Program-made: the position numbers and the translations under genes
In this document: piece by piece, positions 46,744-55,859 of the stretch
Numbering within the stretch: the stretch's first letter is position 1
Layout: every line of letters starts with the position of its first letter
Notes under the pieces: model-generated
Told to the model about the DNA's origin: nothing
The model's database searches: none
Seen by the model: only the letters and a program-made list of their open reading frames with translations
Assembly (NCBI RefSeq): GCF_002583405.1
Contig: NZ_BCMJ01000005.1
Coordinates: forward strand, 154,244-218,243
Direction of reading: 5' to 3'
Length of the DNA stretch: 64,000 bases
From: Secundilactobacillus silagincola
Lineage (GTDB): Bacteria; Bacillota; Bacilli; Lactobacillales; Lactobacillaceae

Positions 46744-47120
46744 TTATTCACATTCCTTACTTTACTATTTGAAAGTGTCATGCCGTTTTGTTTAGCGACT
46801 TTCTCCAATCGAGAACGATTCATTAACTCGTTAATGGTTTGTCGGTCACTGGTATTTTTATTTTCAAGACTCGTTATCTGAGTGTCAACGTCTTGCAAAT
46901 GCTGCTGAGCAGTTGAAACCCCGTTAGTAGCACTAACTAACATCAACATCATGCCAATTAAAACGATTCCCCCAACCGTTAAAAGACATTTTTCAAACTT
47001 AGAAAATGGGAGTCTTCTAGGCTTACTGACAACCTGTTTTGAATGACTATGTAATGGAAGTGTCGGTTGCTCTGGAAGCACCTGTGGTTGAAATTGAGTT
47101 GCCAAATTATTTTGAGCCAT
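46740..47120 (-). CDS. ftsL: Cell division protein FtsL
   Basis: Small bitopic divisome protein, 126 residues: a cytoplasmic tail, one membrane segment (about 45-66, LLTVGGIVLIGMMLMLVSA) and an extracellular coiled coil (AQQHLQDVDTQITSLENK) that pairs with DivIC. Sequence is poorly conserved, so the call leans on position between rsmH and pbp2B and on topology. ATG at 47120. Confidence 0.9.
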   Translation of the reverse strand: MAQNNLATQFQPQVLPEQPTLPLHSHSKQVVSKPRRLPFSKFEKCLLTVGGIVLIGMMLMLVSATNGVSTAQQHLQDVDTQITSLENKNTSDRQTINELMNRSRLEKVAKQNGMTLSNSKVRNVNK

Positions 47121-47165
47121 ACTTCATCATCATCCTATCCCTTAGAATATTAAATCATAAAATCG

Positions 47166-48107
47166 TTATTTCTGCTCAATTACTCGCAGTTTCGCACTGT
47201 GTGCACGATGATTTTCTGCTAATTCATCTTCGTCGGGTAAAATTGGCTTACGAGTTACGAGTTTAAAATCTGGTTGCAAGTTATCTGGAATGACAGGCAA
47301 GCCCGCTGGTAAATCAGGTAAGCTGCTTTTCTCCTTAAACATCGTTTTAACTAAACGATCCTCCAAAGATTGAAACGTGATCACACAAATCCTTCCCCCA
47401 GGATTTAGTAGTGTGAGTGCTTGTTCTAGTGATGCTTCAAGAGCCGAAAGTTCATCGTTGACCGCAATTCTAATCGCTTGAAAAACTTTTTTAGCCGGAT
47501 GACCACCGTGACGTCTTGCCTTAGCTGGAATCGCTTCTTTAATCAGCTCAACCAACTCGCCAGTCGTCTCAATTGGCTTTTCAGTCCGCACTGTTTCGAT
47601 TCGTCTAGCAATCGACTTCGCAAACTTTTCTTCGCCATAGCGGTGAAAGATTCTCACAAGGTCTTGATAAGGCCACTCATTCACCACAGTTTGCGCTGTG
47701 AGTGAGGCACTCTGATCCATCCGCATATCCAACGGCGCATCGTAGCGATAACTGAAGCCCCGGTCGGCATCATCAAATTGAGGTGAAGAAACACCCAAAT
47801 CATACAAAATGCCATCAACACGCTCCACTTGCTGTTCTGCCAGGGATTTTTTCAGATCCCTGAAGTTAGCGTGAATTAACGTCAACCGATCTGCCTGAAT
47901 ATCGTCAGCCAATTGTTCCTTGTTATAGTCGATAGCTGTTTGATCCTGATCAAATGAATACAAATGACCACTAGTCAATTCGGTGAGGATCTTATGGGTA
48001 TGACCGCCGCCACCAAGCGTGCAATCTACGTATATGCCGTCTGGTTGAACATTAAGTTCATGGACAGCCTCATTTAATAATACTGTTCGATGATGAAACT
48101 CTGCCAT
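47166..48107 (-). CDS. rsmH: 16S rRNA (cytosine(1402)-N4)-methyltransferase
   Basis: SAM-dependent methylase of 16S rRNA C1402. 313 residues: [10 protein letters not shown] at the N-terminus, SAM site [58 protein letters not shown] at 48107 (MAEFHHRT) chosen for GGGAG six bases upstream; earlier codons overlap that site. Fifteen bases after mraZ. Confidence 0.97.
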   Translation of the reverse strand: MAEFHHRTVLLNEAVHELNVQPDGIYVDCTLGGGGHTHKILTELTSGHLYSFDQDQTAIDYNKEQLADDIQADRLTLIHANFRDLKKSLAEQQVERVDGILYDLGVSSPQFDDADRGFSYRYDAPLDMRMDQSASLTAQTVVNEWPYQDLVRIFHRYGEEKFAKSIARRIETVRTEKPIETTGELVELIKEAIPAKARRHGGHPAKKVFQAIRIAVNDELSALEASLEQALTLLNPGGRICVITFQSLEDRLVKTMFKEKSSLPDLPAGLPVIPDNLQPDFKLVTRKPILPDEDELAENHRAHSAKLRVIEQK

Positions 48108-48122
48108 AGTCTTCTCCCTCAC

Positions 48123-48554
48123 CTAAAGATCAAAATCAATTAGGTTTTCTGCAATGTCATCAAAATTTTCCTCTGCTTTATCCGCAAAGGCCTGCCAGCG
48201 CTCTTGGCTCCAAATTTCAAAGCGGTCTGAGACACCGACAATCACGCACTGTTTAGCCAATTCAGCATGTTTGATCAATGTTTGGGGAAGATTTACCCGC
48301 CCCTGTTTATCAAACGAACACGTGGTAGCAGCTGAATAAAAGAACCGAACAAAGGCACGTGCATCGCGCTTATTTAAAGGCAACGCACTTAGTCGCTTTT
48401 GCATAATCTCCCATTGCGCCATCGGATAGCCAAACAGGCAGCCATCCATACCGCGAGTGATCACAAATTCTTCTCCCAACTGACTACGAAATTTGGCTGG
48501 AATAATTAGCCGCCCCTTAGTATCGATCGAATGCTCAAATTCTCCCATGAACAT
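48123..48554 (-). CDS. mraZ: Transcriptional regulator MraZ
   Basis: AbrB-like DNA-binding protein heading the division cluster, acting as its repressor in other bacteria. 143 residues with two SpoVT/AbrB-type repeats: [20 protein letters not shown] at the N-terminus and [19 protein letters not shown] in the second half. ATG at 48554 with AGGAGG eight bases upstream. Four MraZ-type repeats lie in its own promoter, so autoregulation of the cluster is likely. Confidence 0.96.
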   Translation of the reverse strand: MFMGEFEHSIDTKGRLIIPAKFRSQLGEEFVITRGMDGCLFGYPMAQWEIMQKRLSALPLNKRDARAFVRFFYSAATTCSFDKQGRVNLPQTLIKHAELAKQCVIVGVSDRFEIWSQERWQAFADKAEENFDDIAENLIDFDL

Positions 48555-48590
48555 CCGACTCGCCTCCTAATTACTCACTAATTTAACTAA

Positions 48591-48629
48591 AGTTTACCAC
48601 AGGTCCCCACTTTCTACCACAACTCCCCA
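48591..48629 (-). promoter_or_regulatory. MraZ box and promoter of the division/cell-wall cluster
   Basis: Minus strand has four TGGNN repeats spaced exactly 10 bp: TGGGG (48625-48629), TGGTA (48615-48619), TGGGG (48605-48609), TGGTA (48595-48599). This matches the known MraZ operator pattern of TGGGN repeats with 5-bp spacers. A -10 TAAACT (48591-48596, with an upstream TG) overlaps the last repeat, so MraZ binding should block RNA polymerase. Confidence 0.75.
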
Positions 48630-48649
48630 AGTATTAATTATATAAATTT

Positions 48650-48681
48650 AAAAAAAAACCGTTCAAACAATGTTTGAACGG
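48650..48681 (-). terminator. Terminator of the DUF3397 gene
   Basis: CCGTTCAAACA (48659-48669) pairs perfectly with TGTTTGAACGG (48671-48681); nine T follow on the minus strand. Confidence 0.92.
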
Positions 48682-48720
48682 GGAAAGGTTTGGATAGTAG
48701 GCGATTAGCCAGCTAAATAA

Positions 48721-49068
48721 CTAATTAATTAAGGCTCTAATCACTGTTAAAAGGTAAGTTAAAAAAAGTAAAATATCTGTTAATCGCCAATAAAAAAGGA
48801 GAAACTTATTCCATAACAGTTCACCTTTGGACAATCCCCACCAGAGAGTTATCCCAATTGAAATTATCATCCAGATGAAAACCACAGTGGCAAACCAGGG
48901 ATCAGTCCACGTGTGGGATAATTGCCAGATAAACCAAAGACTGAACAATGGTAGACAATCTATTGGATGCAGCTTGGGGCGCCGTTCTTTGGGAATCAAG
49001 CCCCTAAACATCCTTAGTATGAACAGAACTGCTATGAGAATAATAATTTGAATGATAATTTGAGTCAC
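48721..49068 (-). CDS. DUF3397 family membrane protein
   Basis: About 115 residues with four hydrophobic segments (IIIQIIILIAVLFILRMF; LPLFSLWFIWQLS; FATVVFIWMIISIGITLWW; FLLFYWRLTDILLFLTYLL) and a conserved-looking KERRPKLHPIDCLP after the first. Member of a small lactobacillar and bacillar family found upstream of mraZ; function unknown. The GTG at 49068 (TQIIIQ) has AAAGGA nine bases upstream and fits the membrane start better than the longer in-frame alternative. Confidence 0.85.
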   Translation of the reverse strand: MTQIIIQIIILIAVLFILRMFRGLIPKERRPKLHPIDCLPLFSLWFIWQLSHTWTDPWFATVVFIWMIISIGITLWWGLSKGELLWNKFLLFYWRLTDILLFLTYLLTVIRALIN

Positions 49069-49170
49069 CGTAGTCCGTCCTTTCGTAAAGCCACCCGTTT
49101 CTGTAGTTAACACACAACCGAAATTTTACCGCATTCGGTCGTTTAAAATCAAGAAAGTTTAGCAACTAGA

Positions 49171-49199
49171 TTGCATTTCTTAATCGTCCACGTTAAACT
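49171..49199 (+). promoter_or_regulatory. Predicted promoter of the DUF4044 gene
   Basis: -35 TTGCAT (49171-49176), 17-bp spacer, -10 TAAACT (49194-49199). It shows that the upstream in-frame ATG at 49171 cannot be used. Confidence 0.6.
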
Positions 49200-49233
49200 A
49201 TTTGAAGTAATACAGATGAAAAGTGGTGCAGAT

Positions 49234-49356
49234 ATGCAAAAAAAACAAAAATCAACCTTCCAAAAAATTACCATGGTGCTAGTTTGGATCATGATCATTG
49301 CAACCCTGGGTTCATTAGTTGCAAGTGCCTTACAAGCCATTGGCATGTTCGGTTAA
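49234..49356 (+). CDS. DUF4044-like small membrane protein
   Basis: About 40 residues: basic N-terminus (MQKKQKSTFQK) and one membrane segment (ITMVLVWIMIIATLGSLVASAL). This matches the short single-span DUF4044 family of Lactobacillales, function unknown. The ATG at 49234 gives a 28-nt leader from the predicted promoter; an ATG at 49216 is possible but would leave about 10 nt. The ribosome site is weak in either case. Ends at a strong bidirectional terminator. Confidence 0.72.
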   Translation: MQKKQKSTFQKITMVLVWIMIIATLGSLVASALQAIGMFG

Positions 49357-49390
49357 CTCATTGGTGGGGATTCGTCCCATATAAAACACT

Positions 49391-49432
49391 AAAAAGCTCC
49401 TGAAGTGGTTTTCATCACTTCAGGAGCTTTTT
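49391..49432. terminator. Bidirectional terminator between the DUF4044 gene and ftsK
   Basis: Perfect 17-bp stem, arms 49391-49407 and 49416-49432 (AAAAAGCTCCTGAAGTG and complement), with A and T tracts that serve both directions. Confidence 0.95.
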
Positions 49433-49455
49433 AGTTGAGACAATTTCAAGTTTAA

Positions 49456-51792
49456 TCACGCATCCGAGCTTTTTTGTTTATAAACTTGACGCGGTTTACT
49501 ACCATCTTGAGGACCAATAAAGCCGCCCTGTTCCAAGTCGTCGATCAACCTAGCCGCCCGATTGTAGCCAATTCTAAAGTGACGTTGCAGCAGCGACGTA
49601 CTGGCCTTCTGCTGGTCAACCACGAATTCTAAGGCGTCGTTAAACAGGTCATCATCTGATTGAGAAGCCTCTTCGGAAATTTCCTCATCACTGACCATCA
49701 TGCTCTCATCATATTCAGCTGTCTGCTGGTCACGAATAAAATCAGTAACATGTTGGACATCCTTATCCGGTATATAAGCACCTTGAATCCGGATCGGTGA
49801 GTTTTGGTCAACCGGCATATAAAGCATATCGCCTCGTCCCAATAGCTTTTCAGCGCCATTGGAATCTAGAATCGTCCGTGAATCAACCCCGCTGGAAACT
49901 GCAAATGCCATTCTAGATGGCACGTTTGCTTTAATTAAACCGGTAATGACATCCACCGAAGGACGTTGGGTCGCTAAGATCATATGGATCCCAGCGGCAC
50001 GTCCCATTTGAGCCAAGCGAATAATAGCATCCTCAACTTCATTAGAAACCGTCATCATTAAATCAGCCAATTCATCGACAATTACAACGATATACGGCAA
50101 AGTTGGTAACGGCTTATCAGTCGTTTGATTTTGCGTTTGAACAAACTGATTATAGCCAGAAATCTTTCGTTGCCCGACTTTAGCAAACAAATCATAACGC
50201 TGTTCCATTTCATGAACGACTTTATGCAGTGCCCTAGCCGCCTTCTTAGGATCTGAAACCACTGGTGTGAGCAAGTGTGGAATGCCGTTATAAACACTAA
50301 GTTCCACCTTTTTAGGATCAATCAGCATTAATTTAACCTGACTTGGTTTGGCATTCATCAAAATACTGGTGATAATGCCATTAATTGCCACCGACTTCCC
50401 GCTACCTGTCGATCCGGCAATCAGCAAATGCGGCATCTTGGTAAGATCCATGGTGATCACCTTACCAGTTACGTCCCGTCCTAACGGCACCTGCAATAGA
50501 TGCGCTGCTCCATGAGGAACCGCTTCGCTAACGTCGCGGAACGAAACCGTTGAGATTTCCTGATTAGGAACTTCGATACCAATTAATGATTTACCGGGAA
50601 TTGGCGCTTCAATCCGAATTTCCTTGGCTGCCAAAGCTAAGGCTAAGTCATCCGCTAAATTAACGATTCGCGATACTTTGACCCCAATCGCAGGATGAAG
50701 CTCATATTCAGTCACGGAAGGTCCGAGATTAACGTGCTTAATTTCAGCGTCAACGCCAAAACTATCCAACGTTTTCTTTAAAATCTTGGTGTTTTTTTCA
50801 ATCGTTTTATAATCATCCTGCTGATCCTTTTGCGGAATTGGTGTTAACAGATCAGTACCGGGAAGTTGATAATTGGGATCATCTCCCACAGTTGAAATCA
50901 TCGTAGGCTCAGAATCTTCAGTAGACTTTTCAAACGTCTGCTTTGAAGCTGGCTCTGGTTCATTTTTACGGGTTGCCACACTAATGGGAATATCCGGTGA
51001 TTTGGGTTCGACCGTTTGTTCAGTCGTTGACTGCCGTTCAGCAACGGGGGTAGGCAAATCCTTTTCGGTTGCTGGTACCACTTTCGCAAGCTTGGGCTTA
51101 ACCGGCCGTTTGGCTGATTTTGACCGTGCTTGTTTAATTTCTTCGATACCCCGAACTAACATTTGACCGCCCTTTTTGGCAACTTGACCGAACCATCGAC
51201 CACCCACTTGCACCCATCTAAGAATCTGAGTACCAGAAACGTTAAAGGCAATCATTAAACCAATGATGACTAACAATACGGCAATCACTTTAGCGCCACC
51301 AAAAGCTACCAAGAAATGAGTAATTGTGAGTAAAACGGCTCCAAGGGTCCCGCCACCTACAGCCGTACTAACACTATTATTCAACAAATCACTGCTGAGT
51401 AACTGCCAAGTATAACTCAAGAAACCGGTGTGCTGGTTTTCGGATAAAAATAAATCAACGTGCAGCCACAGTAATATCCCCAGATACATCGTTCCAATAC
51501 TCCAAAGCCATTTACTGGCGATCCTTGGTAACTGACCAGTGATCAATAAAGCCAGACCAACCGCTAAACCAACTAAACTGACAAACGGATAGGTATCTCC
51601 AACCACAAAACGAATCAAATTAGCTGCTAAGTTACCAACGAAGCCCGCTTTAAAGAACGCCAAGAGGCACAAAGTTAACATGATGAGGCCCACCGCATTG
51701 GCAGTATATGTAACGCTGCTTTGACGTCCTTTTTTGCGCCGGTTAGTCGACTTCGTTTTTCGACGTCGCGTGGTCTTTCGCTTTTGTGCCAA
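49456..51792 (-). CDS. ftsK: DNA translocase FtsK/SpoIIIE
   Basis: Septal hexameric motor that pumps chromosomal DNA. 778 residues: a basic N-terminus ([14 protein letters not shown]), four membrane segments within the first 200 residues, a charged linker, Walker [11 protein letters not shown] (about 455-465), Walker [12 protein letters not shown], and the C-terminal winged-helix gamma domain ([20 protein letters not shown]) that reads orienting sequences. TTG start at 51792 behind GGGGGG; no ATG is available. It follows trmL by 39 bp without a terminator. Confidence 0.96.
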   Translation of the reverse strand: MAQKRKTTRRRKTKSTNRRKKGRQSSVTYTANAVGLIMLTLCLLAFFKAGFVGNLAANLIRFVVGDTYPFVSLVGLAVGLALLITGQLPRIASKWLWSIGTMYLGILLWLHVDLFLSENQHTGFLSYTWQLLSSDLLNNSVSTAVGGGTLGAVLLTITHFLVAFGGAKVIAVLLVIIGLMIAFNVSGTQILRWVQVGGRWFGQVAKKGGQMLVRGIEEIKQARSKSAKRPVKPKLAKVVPATEKDLPTPVAERQSTTEQTVEPKSPDIPISVATRKNEPEPASKQTFEKSTEDSEPTMISTVGDDPNYQLPGTDLLTPIPQKDQQDDYKTIEKNTKILKKTLDSFGVDAEIKHVNLGPSVTEYELHPAIGVKVSRIVNLADDLALALAAKEIRIEAPIPGKSLIGIEVPNQEISTVSFRDVSEAVPHGAAHLLQVPLGRDVTGKVITMDLTKMPHLLIAGSTGSGKSVAINGIITSILMNAKPSQVKLMLIDPKKVELSVYNGIPHLLTPVVSDPKKAARALHKVVHEMEQRYDLFAKVGQRKISGYNQFVQTQNQTTDKPLPTLPYIVVIVDELADLMMTVSNEVEDAIIRLAQMGRAAGIHMILATQRPSVDVITGLIKANVPSRMAFAVSSGVDSRTILDSNGAEKLLGRGDMLYMPVDQNSPIRIQGAYIPDKDVQHVTDFIRDQQTAEYDESMMVSDEEISEEASQSDDDLFNDALEFVVDQQKASTSLLQRHFRIGYNRAARLIDDLEQGGFIGPQDGSKPRQVYKQKSSDA

Positions 51793-51831
51793 AAATGTCC
51801 CCCCTATTTAACTCAATTTAATTTAACTCAC

Positions 51832-52347
51832 TTATTTTAGTTTATCATTTTCGTAACGATGACTGAGCTCCAATTTAGGAAAACTTTGCTGACGTAGCAC
51901 TTCGTAAATCACAATTGCCGCAGAATTAGAAAGATTCAAAGCCCGAATATGCGTATCATCCTGTGGAATCCGAATGGCCTGCTCGCTGTGCTGACGCATG
52001 AATGGCTCTGGCAGTCCGGTCGTTTCTTTACCAAACATAAAGTAGTAATCGCCATTATCAACGTCGGTATAGTCATGCTGCGTGTACGCAAACTCAGCGA
52101 ACTTAGAAACTAAAAACAGTCGCTTAACATCTGGTACTGTACTCATAAATTCCTGAAGGTTCTTATGATAACGAATATCAACTTTGTCCCAATAGTCCAA
52201 ACCAGCCCGCTTTAAATGTGCGTCATCGACTGAAAAGCCTAAGGGTTCGATTAAATCTAAAATAGTATCAGTACCAGCACAAGTTCTGGCAATATTACCA
52301 GTATTAGCTGGCATTAAAGGTTCAAATAAGACAATATGATTGGACAT
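51832..52347 (-). CDS. trmL: tRNA (cytidine(34)-2'-O)-methyltransferase
   Basis: SPOUT-fold 2'-O-methyltransferase of the tRNA-Leu wobble position. 171 residues: LFEPLMPANTGNIARTCAGT (motif 1), FMFGKETTGLPE (motif 2) and IRIPQDDTHIRALNLSNSAAI (motif 3, trefoil knot). The ATG at 52347 (MSNHIVLFEP) has GAGGAG seven bases upstream. Preceded by a promoter, about 107 nt of structured RNA and a terminator, suggesting attenuation. Probably co-transcribed with ftsK. Confidence 0.94.
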   Translation of the reverse strand: MSNHIVLFEPLMPANTGNIARTCAGTDTILDLIEPLGFSVDDAHLKRAGLDYWDKVDIRYHKNLQEFMSTVPDVKRLFLVSKFAEFAYTQHDYTDVDNGDYYFMFGKETTGLPEPFMRQHSEQAIRIPQDDTHIRALNLSNSAAIVIYEVLRQQSFPKLELSHRYENDKLK

Positions 52348-52389
52348 AGTCATGCTCCTCGCTAATAAAATTATAAAAGTCACCGCATA

Positions 52390-52496
52390 AAAAAACGCAA
52401 CCCCTCGGTGTCAGCACGGCGAGGAACTGCGTTAATGAAGTGCAAATTCGACAGAGGCTGACGATTTTTCGACATCCACTCCCGAACGATTTCTCA
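52390..52496 (-). ncRNA. Structured leader RNA with terminator before trmL (candidate 23S-methyl-type cis-regulator)
   Basis: From the promoter at 52503-52531 a transcript of about 107 nt would end at a strong terminator (AACGCAACCCCTCG, 52394-52407, with CGAGGAACTGCGTT, 52420-52433; seven T on the minus strand), 43 bp before trmL. Its 5' part can form another stem (GAGTG with CACTT, TCGA with TCGA). The two-stem layout before an RNA methyltransferase gene in a lactobacillus resembles the described 23S-methyl motif. The only ORF here (69 codons, minus strand) would read through the hairpin and is not supported. Confidence 0.6.
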
Positions 52497-52502
52497 ACAG
52501 TT

Positions 52503-52531
52503 AATATAACGCGAATTTGTAAAGAATGCAA
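52503..52531 (-). promoter_or_regulatory. Predicted promoter of the trmL leader
   Basis: Minus strand: -35 TTGCAT (52526-52531), 17-bp spacer, -10 TATATT (52503-52508). The rest of the 385-bp interval up to the cutC-like gene shows no coding potential, only this promoter and the divergent one at 52688. Confidence 0.65.
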
Positions 52532-52684
52532 GCTGATTACGAGATGGACCTAGCCTAACGTGAAAACGCGTGTTATGACACCCGTCTGAATGTTTAATTC
52601 TGTGATGCCGTTACTTTTTCATCATCCTCTTAACGACGTATATTATAAATGAACTATCATTAGTCCACACTAATCGTCAAAAAT

Positions 52685-52693
52685 TGTTATAAT
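52685..52693 (+). promoter_or_regulatory. Predicted promoter of the CutC-family gene (extended -10)
   Basis: TGTTATAAT is a perfect extended -10 (TGn plus TATAAT, 52688-52693); the -35 region is weak. The start codon follows 40 bp later. Confidence 0.65.
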
Positions 52694-52732
52694 GACTGAT
52701 AGATTATCAACTAACTTAAAAGGAGACTTACC

Positions 52733-53332
52733 TTGAAATTTACTGAACCGCTTGCTAATACCTACAACCAACTGACACAAGCTATCGGTGATCAAACTAC
52801 CCGCGTGACGATTGGAAACAACGGCACAACACCTAGCAAAGGAACCATTGCCGAAGCAGTCCTTTATGCTCATGAACATGATTTATCTTTGACCGTCTTG
52901 ATTCAGCCACGGTTAGGTGTCGCAAACTTTACTGATCCAGAACTTAAAATTATGGAAGCCGATATACTAGAAGCTCAGCAATTAGGTGCCGATGGCGTTA
53001 TCATCGGGGTACTTACGGCTGACCACCAATTAGACACTGAAGCCATGAATAACTTGATTGCAGCCGCTGGTGGCATGTCGGTCACTTTCAGTACAACAAT
53101 TGATGTACTTGCAGATAGTGAACAGGCAAGTGCATTAAAGTGGCTGTCTGATAACGGCGTGGATAAGGTTTTGACACACCTGACGGGTAAAACGGATACC
53201 GCTCAGCTATCAAAACTGAATAATGTAGCTCAAGCCGCCAATCTGCAATTGATTGTTTTAAGTCATAGTGAGACTGAGAGCAATCAACTGAACGAACAGC
53301 TTAACTTGACTTATTTTCTCCAAGAAATTTAA
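52733..53332 (+). CDS. CutC family protein
   Basis: TIM-barrel protein of the CutC family, historically tied to copper homeostasis though its enzymatic role is unsettled. 199 residues, on the short side. Family segments: NGTTPSKGTIAEAV, TVLIQPRLG (usually MIRPRGG), FTDPELKIMEADILEAQQLGADGVIIGVLT (a near-diagnostic run) and TFSTTIDVLAD. Two usual Arg/His positions are altered (QPRLG for RPRGG; TFSTTID for TFHRAFD), so activity may differ. TTG start at 52733, AGGAG seven bases upstream. Monocistronic. Confidence 0.88.
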   Translation: MKFTEPLANTYNQLTQAIGDQTTRVTIGNNGTTPSKGTIAEAVLYAHEHDLSLTVLIQPRLGVANFTDPELKIMEADILEAQQLGADGVIIGVLTADHQLDTEAMNNLIAAAGGMSVTFSTTIDVLADSEQASALKWLSDNGVDKVLTHLTGKTDTAQLSKLNNVAQAANLQLIVLSHSETESNQLNEQLNLTYFLQEI

Positions 53333-53347
53333 AATCACTCATTTACC

Positions 53348-53400
53348 TAAAAGTATCCTGTCACATCAGTTTTAAAGCTGATGCAGCAGGATACTTTTTT
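53348..53400. terminator. Bidirectional terminator between the cutC-like gene and rluA
   Basis: AAAGTATCCTG pairs with CAGGATACTTT and the inner CATCAG with CTGATG; seven T on the plus strand and an A-run at the other end. Confidence 0.9.
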
Positions 53401-53404
53401 TATC

Positions 53405-54304
53405 CTAAATGCTATTTTCACGTTCAATCAATGTTGCGAAGTCATCAGGCATCGGTGCATAACACGTAATCTGCCGCTGGGCAAATGGATTATAAAAGCT
53501 TACTGAAGCGCAATGTAATGCTTGTCGATGAATCCAAGGATTTGTTTGCTGTCCATACAGGAAATCACCCACTAAGGGGTGCCCAATACTAGCCAGATGC
53601 ACTCTGATTTGGTGTGTACGTCCCGTATGTAAACGGACCCGTAACAATGTTGATTGCGCCATCCGTTTAGCAACCCAGTACTCAGTTTGAGCCGACTTGC
53701 CATCTTGCCGAACCATCCGTTTGATGAAGGAACCGGGTTCCCTGCCAATGGGGGCATCAATCACATCGTGTTGCTGTTTCACCACCCCTGAAACAACACA
53801 AAAATACGTTTTTTTCAAACTGTGCTGCTTCAGCTGGGTGTCTAAGACGGTGTGTGCAAAGTGGTGTTTGGCAAAAATCACGATACCGCTAGTTTCACGA
53901 TCCAACCGAGTAACAATATGCGTCACTTGACTAGCAGCATGGGTACGGATCAGATACCCCTTCACTCGATTAACCATCGAATCATCCGCATAGATGTGTG
54001 ACGGAACTGATGCCACTTCTGCTGGTTTATTAACCACCAAAAAATGATCATCTTCATAAAGAATCTCCAGCGACGTATTAGATACCTGCAAATGATCACT
54101 GGGTATTTCCGGTGGCAAGGTCACTTCTAACCGCTGATTAGCTCGCATTTTATAAGTCACACGAACTGGTATCCCGTCAACACAAATCTTGCCACCAGAA
54201 AACTTGATTTGCTTTAGAAGCGTCCTGCTGATTCCCTGCTGACGCATGAACGTGCGCACATAGATTGGCGAATCACCAGTATACTGCCAATCAAATTTAA
54301 TCAA
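53405..54304 (-). CDS. RluA family pseudouridine synthase
   Basis: Isomerises uridine to pseudouridine in rRNA or tRNA. 299 residues: an N-terminal S4-like part (GISRTLLKQIKFSGGKICVDG), catalytic motif TRLDRETSGIVIFAK (Asp in RLD), and a C-terminal LHTGRTHQIRVHLASIGHPLVGDFLYG. Close to B. subtilis YjbO by synteny (relQ-nadK-yjbO). TTG start at 54304 overlaps the nadK stop by eight bases, with GGGGTG seven bases upstream. The exact target base cannot be told. Confidence 0.94.
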   Translation of the reverse strand: MIKFDWQYTGDSPIYVRTFMRQQGISRTLLKQIKFSGGKICVDGIPVRVTYKMRANQRLEVTLPPEIPSDHLQVSNTSLEILYEDDHFLVVNKPAEVASVPSHIYADDSMVNRVKGYLIRTHAASQVTHIVTRLDRETSGIVIFAKHHFAHTVLDTQLKQHSLKKTYFCVVSGVVKQQHDVIDAPIGREPGSFIKRMVRQDGKSAQTEYWVAKRMAQSTLLRVRLHTGRTHQIRVHLASIGHPLVGDFLYGQQTNPWIHRQALHCASVSFYNPFAQRQITCYAPMPDDFATLIERENSI

Positions 54305-55100
54305 CCGGCTTCACCCCAATAAAGGATTCTGATACTCGTTTCCAAAACTGTGTATGGCGATATTGTGCAAAAGCAATTCGTTGTTTAGAAATCCGGTAAG
54401 TGACTGATTTAATTTGACGATTTTCTACCATTTTTTGATCACAAGTCATCAAGCTTTCATCTAACTCAACTGGTTCCACTCGAACCCACTCATGAGGTGA
54501 AATAATAATGGGCGAACCCAACGTTCTGAAGACACGATTATTAATCGAGGCAATTTCAGAAACTTGTACAACGTTTAACTCCGAACTGATCACCGCACCG
54601 CCAGCCGATTTGTTATAAGCCGTGGAACCAGTTGGGGTTGAAACACACAACCCGTCACCGCGAAAAAGTTCGAATAACTGATCCTTAATGTAAACGTTGG
54701 CCAACATTGTGCCAGTAACTTTCTTAATGGTTGATTCATTTAACGCCAGCATCGTTTCCTTATCACCATTACTATACTCGATTAAGATATCTAGAAGTGG
54801 ATAACTCACACTCTGTCCGTTGTCGTGAACCAAACTATCGATCAGTTCATCGACTTCATAATCACGCCAGTCCGTATAAAAACCTAAATGGCCGGTGTGA
54901 ATACCAACGAAACGGATGCTGGCAAGTTGGTCTTCATAGTGGTGAAAAGCCGACAGCAGCGTACCATCACCACCAACAGTGATCAAAATATCCGGATTAT
55001 CATTGTCTAAGGTCAAGTGTTCAGCTTTAATTTTGGACTTCAGTGCGTTTGAAACCCGTGTTGAAGCTGGACCTGTATTACTAAAAATGCCAATTTTCAT
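54297..55100 (-). CDS. nadK: NAD kinase
   Basis: Makes NADP from NAD. 267 residues. GGDGTLL at 43-49 is the catalytic GGDG motif; NESTIKKVTG and DGLCVSTPTGSTAYNKSAGG follow as in all bacterial NAD kinases. ATG at 55100 shares its A with the relQ stop (TGATG), with AGGGA nine bases upstream, so relQ, nadK and rluA are translationally coupled. Confidence 0.97.
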   Translation of the reverse strand: MKIGIFSNTGPASTRVSNALKSKIKAEHLTLDNDNPDILITVGGDGTLLSAFHHYEDQLASIRFVGIHTGHLGFYTDWRDYEVDELIDSLVHDNGQSVSYPLLDILIEYSNGDKETMLALNESTIKKVTGTMLANVYIKDQLFELFRGDGLCVSTPTGSTAYNKSAGGAVISSELNVVQVSEIASINNRVFRTLGSPIIISPHEWVRVEPVELDESLMTCDQKMVENRQIKSVTYRISKQRIAFAQYRHTQFWKRVSESFIGVKPVD

Positions 55101-55756
55101 CACTGATCATCCCTTTTATTAGGTGGTTGCGGATCTGATCCTTTACCATACGAAAATAAATGCTGTGCTTCTTGAATCTCTTCTCTGATCTCAGACATTT
55201 CGGTATCCAACTTGAACGCAGCTTCTCCAGCTCGCTGTAATCTGGCGCTGAGTTCTTCTGGAAATTCACCTTGGTATTTATAGTTCAAAGAATGCTCGAT
55301 TGTTGCCCAAAAATTCATGGCAAGCGTTCGAACTTGAACCTCAGCTAAAATTTTTTTCTCACCCGTCACCATCTGAACAGGATACTCGATTACGATATGA
55401 TAAGAGCGATATCCACTGGGCTTTTCATTATGAATATAGTCGCGCTCTTCAAGGATCGTCATGTCAGAACGTTTTCGGAGTAAATCAACCACTTGATAAA
55501 TATCCTCGACAAACTGGCACATAATGCGTAAACCAGCGATATCTTGCATATCCTGTTCAAGTCGTTCCTCCGATACGTGCCGGCGATTCATTTTTTCCTT
55601 GATACTATCCACCGGTTTTACCCTGCCAGTCACAAATTCAATGGGTGAACGCTGATTTTTGTTTTGAAATTGCTTGCGCATTCCCCGTAATTTTACTTTT
55701 AATTCATCTACCGCCTGGTTATAGGGCAGTAAAAAATGATTCCAATTTTCAATCAA
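55100..55756 (-). CDS. relQ: Small alarmone synthetase RelQ (GTP pyrophosphokinase)
   Basis: Single-domain (p)ppGpp synthetase without hydrolase or sensory domains. 218 residues: ELKVKLRGMRKQF, SPIEFVTGRVKP, the RelA/SpoT core DIAGLRIMCQFVEDIY, EKPSGYRSYHIVIEYP (G-loop Tyr), EVQVRTLAMNFWATIEHSLNYKY. TTG at 55756 (IENWNHFLLPY) chosen because GAGGTG is six bases upstream and homologues start here; a GTG three codons earlier is part of that ribosome site. First gene of relQ-nadK-rluA. Confidence 0.96.
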   Translation of the reverse strand: MIENWNHFLLPYNQAVDELKVKLRGMRKQFQNKNQRSPIEFVTGRVKPVDSIKEKMNRRHVSEERLEQDMQDIAGLRIMCQFVEDIYQVVDLLRKRSDMTILEERDYIHNEKPSGYRSYHIVIEYPVQMVTGEKKILAEVQVRTLAMNFWATIEHSLNYKYQGEFPEELSARLQRAGEAAFKLDTEMSEIREEIQEAQHLFSYGKGSDPQPPNKRDDQ

Positions 55757-55812
55757 GCTGTTCACCTCGATATAGTTTAAATTGACTGCGGTTTGTTTTA
55801 CAAACAGACTTT

Positions 55813-55821
55813 ATTTTAGCA
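55813..55821 (-). promoter_or_regulatory. Predicted relQ promoter (extended -10)
   Basis: Minus strand TGC-TAAAAT (hexamer 55813-55818); no clear -35. Confidence 0.45.
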
Positions 55822-55859
55822 TATTTTCCATTATGTTGGGCCGCCTGATACCAGAAGAA

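Noticed and set aside
49171..49233. Longer N-terminus for the DUF4044 gene
   Set aside because: The upstream ATG overlaps the predicted -35 hexamer.
52322..52531. Minus-strand 69-codon frame upstream of trmL
   Set aside because: It begins in the promoter and runs through the terminator hairpin; the region is better explained as a leader RNA.
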